Origin: Diphasiastrum complanatum
Lineage: Eukaryota > Streptophyta > Lycopodiopsida > Lycopodiales > Lycopodiaceae
DNA: 64,000 nucleotides
Assembly: GCA_029204225.1 (NCBI GenBank)
Contig: CM055097.1
Coordinates: 5,375,125-5,439,124, forward strand
Direction of reading: 5' to 3'
The notes below the pieces were generated by a model. That model saw nothing but the letters and a program-made list of their open reading frames with translations, had not been told where the DNA came from and made no database searches. Positions 13,040 through 23,867 of this stretch are shown here, one piece after another. Within the stretch, counting starts at the first letter, position 1, and each line of letters opens with the position of its first letter. The position numbers and the translations under genes are program-made.

Positions 13040-15110
13040 TCGCTCGCTCATTTTTCATCCTAGGGCTTCGAACACTTGGAAGCGGAGCTTACTTCCGTAG
13101 TTTAGTGGCCCCAGGTACTCTCGTATTTTTTCGATGAAGCCCATTTCCTGCCAGTCTTCTATCATAGTGACATATCGTGATGACATGAAGGCCGCTCTAT
13201 AGTAAAGCTAGGCCATCATCTCATGGTCTTCCTCTGACTGGAGGGCTACGTTGGGATTGATCCTTATTGGATCTAAACCACAATCTCAAAAACATTCTTG
13301 CTGCATTAGAAAGGCCATGGATCAAAAATATTTGGCCCTTCCTTGCACGCATAGATCGGCACTAGTCTTGTATTTGTGTCCGAAGTCTAGCAACTGTAAC
13401 CTCAAGTCATCTAGGAAAATTTTGTCTGAAATTTTTAGAATCACCGGCCACTTTACCAATTCCACCCATGGTTTTTCTGCAGGCCATGGATTTTTCCATT
13501 TAAGCGGCATGTAGAATGGATCAATTTGTTTCCACGCCGGTGCCCTCAAATACTCTTGCAACCACCTGCTATCTTTTAAGACCTTGCACTGCCATTCTGG
13601 TTGCAATTGTAGTGCCGCAATGATGTCAGCCCTGGTGGAGTGTTGGCTTTGATCGATCTCCTCTCTGCCTCCCCTCATGTTGGGAGGATATTTTCTTTCA
13701 ATTTTTTTCGACTCTTTGGTATCGGCCATCTTACCCCTTGGCCTGGTAGGAGAAGCTGACCTACGTTGTTGTGGTGGCCTTGCCAGGTAGTCGTCCAGAG
13801 CCTTAGTGCCCGTATCCTTTTCCTTTGCCCGCTCGCTCGTAGATGGCTCAGCTGCACCCGTATCTTGCCTGGGCGAGAATCTTCTTGTTTTCGATGGATC
13901 TGCCAAGAAGTCGTCATCACTCCCAATGTCAGTGTTAATTTCTGGAGGGCCAAGGATGGAGGGATCTGGAGAGAGAGGTGCAGGGATGACAGGTCTAGGA
14001 GGGGGTGGGTTTAACAAATTGTACGCCATGCCGGGGGAGCGAAGTTGTTGTAGAAACTCATCTCATCGGGCTTTGTACGTGTTAGCTGGACCTTTAGATG
14101 GGCCCAATAATCTACTTGGAGGTGGTAGAGAGGAGGAAGGTGAAGAAACATGGTAAGTAGAAATAAATGTTTCAGAAAAATTAAAAGCAAAATAAGATGA
14201 GGGGTTAAAAGTGAGAGGGAAAAGGGAAAAAGCTCCAAAAGCAACTTCGGCTTTCTAGCTACTCGATCCCGCACTACCATCTGATGGTCGGATTTGCCCG
14301 TCCTTATTGTCTGCTCTGTCATCTCCATCATCGTCCTGTGATTTTTTTGTAAGAGCACCTGCTTGGGCCTTGCACGTCGTGTCCCACAATTGGTTCACCT
14401 TGTCCAAGACTTGCTGCAGGGCCATTTTCGTATCTTCTAGCTGCTTCTGGGACTCAAGGATGATCTTTTCCTGCTTGGCCACAATATTTTTGAAATTCCT
14501 CTTCTCGGCTTCTTGCTACTGAATCAGCCGCACATATTTCTCCATCTGGATGGTTGTGGCCTGTGGGACCTGAAATTGTATGTCCTCGAGCTTAATTAGA
14601 GGGGGCACCAACCGTCATTGCACCCGACGATCCATCTCGTGCTTGGTCGGTCTGGACCATCTGGTGCTTCAGTTGTTGCTGGACCGATTCCAATGTGATC
14701 TTCTGCCCGGCCATCACGGATCTGATTTCATCTGTCTCTTTTTCTTTTTCTTTGGCCAGTTTTTGTTGTTACGCGATCTCTTGGTCCTGGTACTGGACCT
14801 TATTCTCGAGCACTTGGTGCTGGCTTATCAACCAATGCATGTGGTAGCTTGCTTCGGATAGGCCAATCGTCGAGCGCTTAACTGCTTTAGAGAGCTTCTT
14901 AGGGTTAGTGATGGTTGGGTACTGATCAAGGGTGTGAGATGGTGAAGCTAATCCAAAAAATAAACGTTGTGGAGGAAATAAAGATGGAGGTGGAGGGAGT
15001 GGAGAAACAATATTAGTAGAAATGGTGGTTGTTGTGGTGGTGGTGGTGGTGGTGGTTAGTGGATTCCAACAAATGTTATTGTAGGAAGAGACGAGAAGGA
15101 ACGAACCCTC
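13040..15110 (-). pseudogene. Gag-like coiled-coil retroelement ORF (copy 2)
   Basis: Minus-strand reading from about 15,110 down to 13,040. It starts with a Thr/Pro-rich low-complexity N-terminus (poly-Thr from a GTG repeat near 15,040), then a long Gln/Lys/Glu coiled coil (14,255-14,900), an acidic/Ser-rich linker, a Pro-rich segment beginning at 14,029, and a globular part ending near 13,050. The globular part shares the ALQLQPEW, WP-x-I and ALQSEED...YYRAAF blocks with copy 1 at 2.6-3.3 kb. The longest open piece is 13322-14029 (235 codons). A TAG near 13,200, the stop at 13,322 and frameshifts show decay. No pol is attached. Confidence 0.5.
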
Positions 15111-15239
15111 CTCTATCATCAACTCTCATGCTTTATACACCAACAGGAATTCGAACAAGCAGAAGAAGAGAGGCTCAAAGCCACAAGCCGAATCTGAAGC
15201 GTCAAGAGTAGCTGAATTAGAGCGTCAAGAGCAGCCGAA

Positions 15240-15770
15240 TCAGAAGCATCAAGAGCAGTTGAAGCCACCAACTAAGAAGAACTGCAAATGAACCAACCAC
15301 GAGATTCAAGATTGTCGTATATAACAAGCCAAAAATAACAACAAAGGGCAATCAAATCAGATGGCAAATGCAGCTAGAGATGCATCTCAGCCAAATCAAC
15401 AAGCAGATCACGATGCGTTCATGACAAGTCATCAAGAAGCATCGAACGACAGCTCTTGCTTTTTTTTATTCTGGAGCCACTAAACATATGACTAGCCATA
15501 TCGACTGTTTTGAATCCTATACACCTTACAATACCAAGAAGTTTGTTCACCTGGGCGACAAAAGCGCACAGGCTATCAAAGGTGAAGGTATAGTAAGATT
15601 AAGCTTTGTAAATGATCAATCAAAACTACTTTCAAGTGTCCTTCATGTAGCAAATCTCTCTTGTAGCAGAATTACAGATTTAGGACACAAAGTAGAATTC
15701 TAATTAAATCAATGCAAGGTAATTGATAGGACAAGCAAGATCTTAGCACTCGAAAAGAGACGTGGATACT
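15240..15770 (+). pseudogene. Copia gag/protease fragment
   Basis: A plus-strand fragment with a short Cys-x-Cys...His...Cys knuckle-like stretch (about 15,285-15,310) and a protease-type region. The latter reads ATKHMTSHIDCF after the expected D-S-G position and continues to the stop at 15,703 with the usual H-V-A-N-L-S end. It abuts an LTR at 15,771, so it is a truncated neighbour of that element. Confidence 0.65.
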
Positions 15771-16671
15771 TGTAGTGTTGAAATTCAATGCTTAATTCCA
15801 TCAGGTAATGAGCATCTTAAAATTTGTTTATACTTAGTCTAGAAAAGCACAAAAAAGGAAGGATTGAATTTTCTTAACAAAGGATCGAAAAATTCCGACC
15901 CAACATTGAGCTTGGCAAAGAAGGATTTTCTGACTCTGGATCGGATCGAGTCTAATTTTTCTAGACATCTTCGACCCTAGATTGGATCGGGTTTGATTTT
16001 TTTTTACTCTGAAAAAATCTGAGCCTTTGTATAAATTCCGACGCTTTGTAAAATCTTAGAATTTTTCGATATTGTATCGACTCAGAAAATCCGTAATTCT
16101 TCGAGTCATTGTAATTTTTTGAGTCAGTGTATATTTTTTGAGTCCTTGTTATTTTTTGAGTCTTTGTAAATTTTTAATACTGTCAGAAATCCGACCCAAG
16201 TTGACAGTCCGCCTACCTCTGTATAGACATTCACTGTAAAATGGCGGCTACCTACTGCAGGACAAAATGTAGTTAATTAAGTAGGTTACTGTCAGCTTTT
16301 GAGTACTGATCATCTAATTTCTAATCATCAAGGAAGATCTACTAAAGTCAACATTCTGATCAGGTTATCATCCTGCAGGCATTATGTAGTAAATAGTTAA
16401 GTTAAGTTTTTGGAATTAGGTGTAAGCCATCAACAAACCCAGCTGAAGTTGTCTTTGAGTGCCTACAGTTTTGCTTCCAGCTTCATGCATTGTACTTATG
16501 TTTTTCTGATATTGATCTGAGTTCATCGTTGCACTACTGTTCTATTCTATTTGCACATTGTAATATCTGATTGATCTTGAAATCGATCTTTACTCATAAT
16601 TGTCGTATTTTTGATCCACACCACCTGCTCACCACTTTTGCTACAAGATATCGATTTTCTCTGATACGACA
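15771..16671 (+). repeat. Copia LTR (5' LTR of a second element)
   Basis: Starts TGTAGTGTTGAAATTC and ends CGACA. The end is followed by a PBS-like TGGTATCATGAG (16672-16683) and then a gag start, so this is a 5' LTR. It contains repeated TCCGACCC and TTTTTTGAGTC words at 15,890-16,190. No matching 3' LTR is present in the window. Confidence 0.75.
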
Positions 16672-16683
16672 TGGTATCATGAG
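16672..16683 (+). promoter_or_regulatory. Primer-binding site, mutated
   Basis: TGGTATCATGAG differs from the standard TGGTATCAGAGC at its 3' end only. Its position right after the LTR supports the call. Confidence 0.7.
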
Positions 16684-16799
16684 TAGGTGGCTCAGTAATC
16701 TGCAATTTTCATTACGGATTCAGTCTTGTTTCTACCGAACCTCATATCAACAAGTGCGCAACCAACAGTAATCCGCTATTGTTGTTTCTACCAACAATA

Positions 16800-17155
16800 T
16801 CAATACTATACTAGAAATGGATTCTACATCTAGCTCTTCTACCATCTCTAGAAGTTCAAGATGAGAGTTGTTCTAGTAGCCAAAGAACTGTGGGACATTG
16901 TCGATGGTACTGAAATCAAGCTAGAGGCTGATGTAGCTAGCATCACCAAATGGAGACAACGAGATGGCAAGGCATTTGTCTTAATCACATTGAACATCAA
17001 TGACTCCCAAATCAGTCATATCTGATCTGCACAGACTGCTAAGGATGCTTGGGACAACCTAGTAACTCTCTATGACATCCGAGATGTCACTTCTAAACTC
17101 CATCTGAGGAAGAAATTTTTCACCCTCTTTATGTTGATGACATGTTACTGTTTAG
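16800..17155 (+). pseudogene. Copia gag fragment joined to a scrap of reverse transcriptase
   Basis: The readings LWDIVDGTE, ITLNINDSQISHI and AKDAWDNLVTLY are typical of copia gag (UBN2 type). They are followed immediately by the reverse-transcriptase catalytic words LYVDDMLLF at 17,125-17,152, so most of the internal region has been deleted. The element ends where transposon copy A begins. Confidence 0.7.
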
Positions 17156-17775
17156 TATTCGCATGGGGAAAATACGAAACATCCATGTTTGTATTGTATG
17201 AAGAATTGTAAAGACTTGAATGTCACAACAAGAGATTGAGAGGATCCAAACTTTAGACATGTGTTGGCAATTCCATTGATCAATGTTCACATATGCACAT
17301 TGCATGCTGAGGTACGAATTACTAAAAAATTGATTTACAATCATATTTTGTATGTTTGGAATACCAACCCTGAATTGGAATTGAGAGATTAGAGCAAGTA
17401 CTTTCAAAAGCAGGTTTGCACAAGGGGAATATAAAAATAGAAAAAGTGAAAAACTATCAGGTAATGTTCCAAATAACCCATCTGTTGGAGGTGCAAAAGC
17501 TAGAAGGTTTCTGCCCAATCACACTTGAAAGTATTCTACCGTGACATACAATGTTTGTAAATACATTGTTGCAGCATCAAATGACTTTGAAAATAGGGGC
17601 AACACAAGATTAAAAAAAACTGTAGTATGGCAAAATCTCGACAATCTGATTGGCATATTGTGAAAAGAGAAGTTATCTGAAAACGACATTGCAAATTTAC
17701 AAAAATATTGTGAGATATTTGTCAAATCGGTAGCAGAATGTTGGGGAAATGATCATGTTACCCACTATATGGTAA
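17150..17775 (+). pseudogene. Transposase C-terminal fragment (copy A)
   Basis: Homologous to the transposase readings at 54.7-55.4 kb and, on the minus strand, 40.7-41.4 kb. Shared blocks are HGENTKHPCLYCMK (17,173-17,215), VHICTLHAEVR, SKAGLHKGNIKIEK, GGAKARRFL-x-NHT, and W-x-N-x-GNDHVTHYM just before an apparent donor (ATG|GTAATT) at 17,772. It is broken by stops and by a frameshift around 17,440 and lacks the N-terminal half. Confidence 0.75.
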
Positions 17776-18670
<895 letters not shown>

Positions 18671-18842
18671 AAACCCAATACCGGAGTCACGCGACCATCT
18701 GCGTTCCTTTTCAGTAGCTTTGGCTCCCTTGCAATATTGCATACTTCTCAAGATACTTGACCAAATATTGCAGCTGTGCGACATACGCTATACCTCCAAT
18801 TCAAAAACCTCTCTTGTCGCGTGTCTACGATATTGGGCAAAT

Positions 18843-19474
18843 ATGGTGAGGACTAAACAGACTGCGCGTCCGCAATCTGCTATCGCTACTGCTACTCGAC
18901 CTCCATCATCCGTTCATCCTACTGCTGCTCAACCTCGTGCTAGGGGACAGGAAAAATCCCTAGACCATGGCTCAGAGATATCAGAAGGTTATAGAAGTCC
19001 ACCAACCTGCTGATACCGAAAGCTCACTTCAACAAGATAGTGAGAGATGTGAGGAGGTCTTTGTCCATGGATGTGAGATGGTGCGTGACGGCCATAGAAG
19101 CTTTGCATACAACTTATGAAGATTATCAGGTGAGGTTTTTTGAGGACACTATGCTTGCTGTTGTACATGCAAAGCGGGTGACTATCATGCCCAAAGATGT
19201 GGAGCTTGTGTTCAGGCTGAGAAATCAGTACGAGTAGGTGTTCAAGCCACCTCCACCTCTCCAACATGCTCCAAGGGTTAGACTCCCTTTCCAAAAGAAA
19301 AGAAACAAGGCCAGTGAAGTCGGGAACCAGGTCCAGCCAACGCCAAATCAAGCAGTGCAAGACCAGCCAACTCATGATGAAGCTGGGCTGCTTAGGATGG
19401 AAGCTGAAAAATTCCCCCTCTCCTCCCCCGTACAATCAAATGTCACCGAGCAATTATGGGTGAGGCCCAATTGA
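18843..19474 (+). pseudogene. Gene U, N-terminal part: histone H3-like domain with linker (copy A)
   Basis: The N-tail begins MVRTKQTARPQSA at 18,843, matching the canonical H3 start ARTKQTAR but lacking the K9-S10 context. A one-base frameshift near 18,950 leads into the H3 core. The core includes LRDIRR, KSTNLLIP, IVRDVRR and an alpha-2 helix, then FFEDTM, HAKRVTIMPKD and FRLRNQYE (to 19,234), so alpha-N to alpha-3 are all present. TAG stops sit at 18,992-18,994 (where H3 has Gln) and at 19,235-19,237. After the second TAG the same frame continues as a Gln/Pro-rich basic linker to 19,474, equivalent to the linker in copy C/D. No intron is evident here. This is a captured, diverged H3, not a host histone gene. 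Confidence 0.88.
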
Positions 19475-19805
19475 TTCTTGATACACTAAAAGTTGAAGGG
19501 GACCTTCCTGTCACTCCTAGACTAAATCTTTTACTAGATTACTTTTCGAATAGTGACGTATCTTTGGATGTGCCTGGACACACCACAGAGGATCTGGATA
19601 GATACATTACAAAATAAGTTGTTCTTTTTCTTGAAAGCTCTTTCCAATCAATAGGAACGGTATATGAAAATTTAGTTGTTCAATATCTGGTTGATCCCAA
19701 GCTTTTTTTTATTCTGAATGATATATAATTTTTGACGAATACATAGCTAAGAAAATAGATACATTAGGTGGTTTCTTTAAATTTAATATATATTCGGCCT
19801 CATAT

Positions 19806-20592
19806 TTGAATTATTTTTATTCTGTTATTTGTAAGAAACTTATGAATAAGTCTTCGAACCTCACGAATCCAATTGTGGAAGCTGGACTCAATTATTGGAT
19901 TCAATTGTACAAAAGCGACAGTGTTCTCGGTGTTTTTGTTCTAACTCAATTTTTTGTCACTTGCTCAAGGACGAGCAATCAGCTTCATCGTGTTTACGAC
20001 CCATGCCAGACGATACCAAAATTTTTGTTATACCATACTGGAAGCTAGTATGTGTAATCCAGTGGTGTTAAAAATGAACTCTTTGAGATGAACACACCTC
20101 AATGTCGACATTGAGATGTAAAAAAGCATGATTGCATATTTTCCAATGAAGGCCCTCTGTGTAACAAAGCACATAGAGATAATAGATGCACAGGTAAATA
20201 ATTTTTCAATTGCTTTTTTCATGATGCAAATTGCAATCTAAAAAAAGTGAAACTAACATTCTCAATTCTGGGTCTCAGTCCTCTCAACAAATTGACTCAT
20301 TCAGTTGTGGCTGTTATGCCATATAAAAATGGAAAGTACTTTATGGAGTGGTACATTAGCCAAGGTGAAAATGTCGATATATGTCAGGTAATTTGAGTTT
20401 GGATGTACACTGATTGTATTTATATGATTTTTCATTTTTGTGTATTCGACGAACTTATTTATTGTTGATGATTTGTAGTTCACCTGTCCAAAATTACCAC
20501 AAAATGACATATTGGAATTTCGACAAGAGATGATTAAGAGGTTTAAAGAGAGTTTATTTTCAATGTACATTATCAATCGTTTTGTATCTTGC
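19806..20592 (+). pseudogene. Gene U, C-terminal part: C48 (Ulp1-type) cysteine protease (copy A)
   Basis: The first piece (19,858-20,046) matches the copy C/D region before its His motif: a GLNYWIQLY block, then IPKFLLYHT. The exon that carries HWSL in copy C/D is missing: TACTGG...AGTATGTGTAATCC joins straight to the CNPV segment. The nucleophile motif is intact at 20,288-20,320 (Q-I-D-S-F-S-C-G-C-Y, Cys codon 20,306-20,308), followed by a frameshift. A last exon after an acceptor at about 20,479 reads FTCPK...FRQEMIKRFK, matching FKCPK...FRQETIKL in copy C/D. Peptidases of this clan remove SUMO/ubiquitin-like proteins; this copy lacks its catalytic His exon. Confidence 0.75.
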
Positions 20593-20609
20593 ACTGTTAT
20601 GCATGTGCA

Positions 20610-22200
20610 ATGGCTGCTTGCAATCGAAGACCACGTAGTGCGATTAATTTGTTTACTGTTTGTAATGAAAGGAATTCTGAAGGGTTATGGATACCATGCA
20701 CATACAGAAAGTTTCAATGGGTTGTGATGCATCCCTCATCAAAAGGTGCACTCCACAAAAGAAAGAAATCAAATATGGATTACAGAAACTTTTGGAAAGG
20801 AAGCCTTTTAGAGTTCAAAGTTTCAAAGGGAGGTCAATCCATTTCAGAAGTCTTGATTCAACATGTATATACGCACAATGAAGTTATGGTGGTGGATGTC
20901 AATCCCATAGATCGACTCAAATGCAATTGTATGTGATGCAACTTATGTTGGTTTTTCTATGTTAATTATCCACATTCATTATTGTGATATTTGTGTTAGT
21001 CTTTTGCAAATTTGTATCCATCAAGCATAAGCAAATGACAACCACTACAATCTCTTGCAAGCATCATAGACGTCATTCATTCTAATATCGGTTTACTCCA
21101 ATATAAGCATCATCCTTTAAAGTCACTTTTGGATTCTGGCATTTTTTTACGATTCTCTTTACATACCAAGCAAAAATGGTTTGAATGGCAGACTAGAAAC
21201 TCTACCTCTACCACATTTTTTGAGTGAAAAATGGGTCCCCCCGATTCTACCATTGCAGAAAGTTTTAGATCAAGGTTTTTTAAGGACATTCAAAACTGCA
21301 TGAAATGTAGCACATGTTCAAAAACCAATAGACTACACTGGTTTTTCCTTTTGCACTTTTTGTAGATTTTTTTGCAAGATGTAATGTTCATAAAACAGCT
21401 ACAATGTTTATTGCAAAGACTTTAAATAATGAAATGCTATCAGAACTCCTTGATGATCATTGGATGTGAAACCTGATGGCAACATTCAATGTAGAGCTAA
21501 CAAATCATCCATGATATTTCAATATCATATAGAAAAACAAATGCTTTGTTTTATGTTTTAGAAGATGGATTGAATCAACAATGAATGGAAGGCATTAGAT
21601 CAAGACTTTACAGTGAACCAGCGTGAACAAGTGCAAATAGAGGTGAAGCAAAATAGGGTTGTTGTTGTGACAACTGAAGTGGAGGAGGACTGGAGTCTAA
21701 AATTTATACGATCAAAACTTATAATGCTACGATTTGACATTCCTTAAAACTATGGTTTTTAGTAAATGGAAGAATGGTACGTATTTGTATTTGATTAGTC
21801 TGTTATGTAATTGTTTTTTCTGCTATTTAATAACAATGATTTATTGAGAGACTATTTGTAATGTTAATGAAAATCAGAGCAAGGCAAGAAGATCATATCC
21901 CATGCAGAGATTTAATGTCAAGCATAGAAATTGTCAAAACAAAAGCCTGATTGATCAAGAAATCTACAATATTGGTGAGTTTAACTTTCCTTATCAAAAC
22001 TTTTGGCTCCTTTTATATTAGCCCACGTTGTTTATTAAAAAATGTAATTCCATTGTTTTCATGTGCAGGTTCAAGGAAAGTGTGATTGAAGATGTACAAC
22101 ATACAATTACATCTGTCTTACACATAAAAAAGATGGAAATAGTAACAATTGAATATCAAAAGACTCAAAAGGGTCATCATTTGTATACATTAAATGTAAA
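20610..22200 (+). pseudogene. Gene X (copy A), unknown protein with possible ubiquitin-like end
   Basis: Starts MAACNRRPRSAI at 20,610. Exon 1 runs to the donor AATT|GTATGT at 20,928, ending in D-R-L-K-C-N-C. Later exons: CNVHKTATM...LSELLDDHW (about 21,375-21,470); a degraded FQYHIEKQ...RRWIES stretch; VEVEEDWSLKFIRSKL (21,677-21,725); a small exon to about 21,777; ARQEDHIPCRDL (21,882-21,975); and a final exon at 22,069-22,195. The same blocks occur in the same order on the minus strand at 61.3-62.5 kb. The VEVEEDW...IRSKL...F-x-PQ-Y...NG pattern resembles a ubiquitin-like fold, but that is inference. Broken by stops near 21,469 and 21,746. Confidence 0.6.
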
Positions 22201-22380
22201 TTTTTAAAGTACATTTTTCTATCCAATATAACTATATTGGCCTTTCAATAAGACCATCTATCTATTTCTCTATATAAATTTCTTTTCCAGCAACTCTTTC
22301 AAGAGCAAGCTCCCCAATTTCTTGTTCCATTGTCACCAATGTTGCATCAAGTCTTTTGCCGATGGGCAACAATATATTAT

Positions 22381-22590
22381 CCAATCACATGTCTAGACTC
22401 TGCCCGACGGGAGTTTTGAACTGGCTAAAAATATGCTCGAGAAATTTCAAAAAAAATTTGTCCGGTAAACACCGTTACGATCCTGCACACATGTAAAAAT
22501 ATTATTGGGACATGTGGACGTCGAATAGTTGAAAAGTCAAAAACAACATCTTAACAAAGGGCCCTTATAGCGCTTGGACCTCCCCTAATG
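22381..22590 (+). repeat. Terminal block of transposon copy A
   Basis: Shares with 62,741-62,951 the ordered words CCAATCACA, CTGCCCGACGGG, ATTGGGACA, AAGTCAAAAA, ACATCTT, AAGGGCCC and CTAATG. Sequence beyond CTAATG is unrelated to that beyond the other copies, so this marks an element end. Confidence 0.75.
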
Positions 22591-22852
22591 TGAGCTGGCA
22601 AAATGCACATCCGAGTGGATCAACTCGAGTGGATGACTTGTCTTTGTGATTGAGCTTGAAAAAGGTAACTTGTGTGCCTTAGTCAAGGCACAAGCTTCAC
22701 ATACCCTTTTCTCCTTTGCCAAAGATCTTGGAAAGCCGAGAGCAAGCTCCTCCTTGCACATGGCTTCCATTGACTTGGTGATGATGTGACCAAGCCTCTT
22801 GTGCCACAAATCAAATGTGTTCATATTGCTCTCCTCGACTACTATCACAAAT
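22591..22852 (-). pseudogene. Copia GAG-pre-integrase fragment
   Basis: Minus-strand reading with F-D-L-W-H-K-R-L-G-H, two Cys (C-E-A-C) and a H-P-L-E-L-I-H-S-D-V motif, i.e. the HHCC domain and the start of the copia integrase. It is cut on one side by the transposon end and on the other by an LTR. Confidence 0.85.
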
Positions 22853-23853
22853 TGGTTAGGATCTTTCGCAGAAAATCCGTGAGTGAATGGATCGATAGGT
22901 TGAACAATCGAATCGGAACGATCCTACCACTACGCAAAAGCAGTGGTCGACTGATTCCCTCGATGCATGCACTACTACAACAGTAGGTGAACACAAAATA
23001 GAGCTTAATTGCGTTTATGCAAAAGTAGAAGAGTAGACAGTCAGACAAAGCAATTAGAGAGTCAGACAGAAAGCAGAATGCATGCAACACTAACAAAATT
23101 TGAACACAAAACCGGACAGTAATTTATTCAGATTGAATGTATAGAAATACAAGTCAGATGATGCTGGTGAGCACAAGACAATAGCGGATGACACCACGTG
23201 CTCACAAAGCTAACTACGATCTGTAACATCTATGAGCTTATTCTAATAGTCAGTATGAAAGAAAGAATCAATGCATGAAAACATCTAATGTGTCTGTCTT
23301 TGATAAGTTGTCGTCTCGACGTCTATGAGTGCTCAAGCGTGTATCAAATCAGCCTATCTCGTCTGGTTGTAATCTTCTTGATAAATTTTTATTATAATGA
23401 TCAACTATATACAATTTACATTTGTGCAGATGTATGTACAAGAAGATGGCATAGAGCCGTTGCACCGTCTGAGGTAGATCGTGGCAGCTGCTGTCATTGT
23501 CCAAGTAGTTGCACAGTATTGGAAGTGGGCATAAGAAGGCTTTGATTATTCGGAGTCACACGTGTTGTTGCCGATAGTCAATAAGGTCGGGATAGTCATT
23601 TGACGGTCTTCGACGATGGTCGGTTAAGTCGACAAGTCGGACCTCCCGATACTTCATCCAAGTCGAGCTTCTCCAATAAGTTGGCTAACTCCGACAAGTT
23701 CGGTAACTTCGATAAGTTGGATTGCCACTCTCTTGTCTGTCTTCGATAATAGAGCATTTTAGCATACTGTGTGACAATGCATGTAAAACTGCAGCAATAT
23801 GAATGGAACTAGATTAACATGGGATTTAGGAGAGTACAAGAATAAATCCAACA
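22853..23853 (-). repeat. Copia LTR (3' LTR of minus-strand element)
   Basis: On the minus strand it starts TGTTGGATTTATT right after a G-rich tract and ends near CCTAACCA, about 1,001 bp. The RNase H side of a minus-strand copia pol lies immediately upstream, which makes it a 3' LTR. Confidence 0.75.
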
Positions 23854-23867
23854 CCCCCCCCCCCCTT
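23854..23867 (-). other. Polypurine tract (AAGGG...)
   Basis: A run of C with flanking TT on the plus strand, i.e. AA followed by about twelve G on the minus strand, directly before the LTR start. Confidence 0.75.

Noticed and set aside
17129-17518. 129-codon minus-strand ORF
   Set aside because: It is the shadow of the plus-strand transposase fragment, whose conserved motifs are in the other frame.
18843-19237. Host histone H3 gene
   Set aside because: It is diverged from any canonical H3, runs on into a linker and protease domain, and a second diverged copy lies in the same gene context at 58.6 kb.
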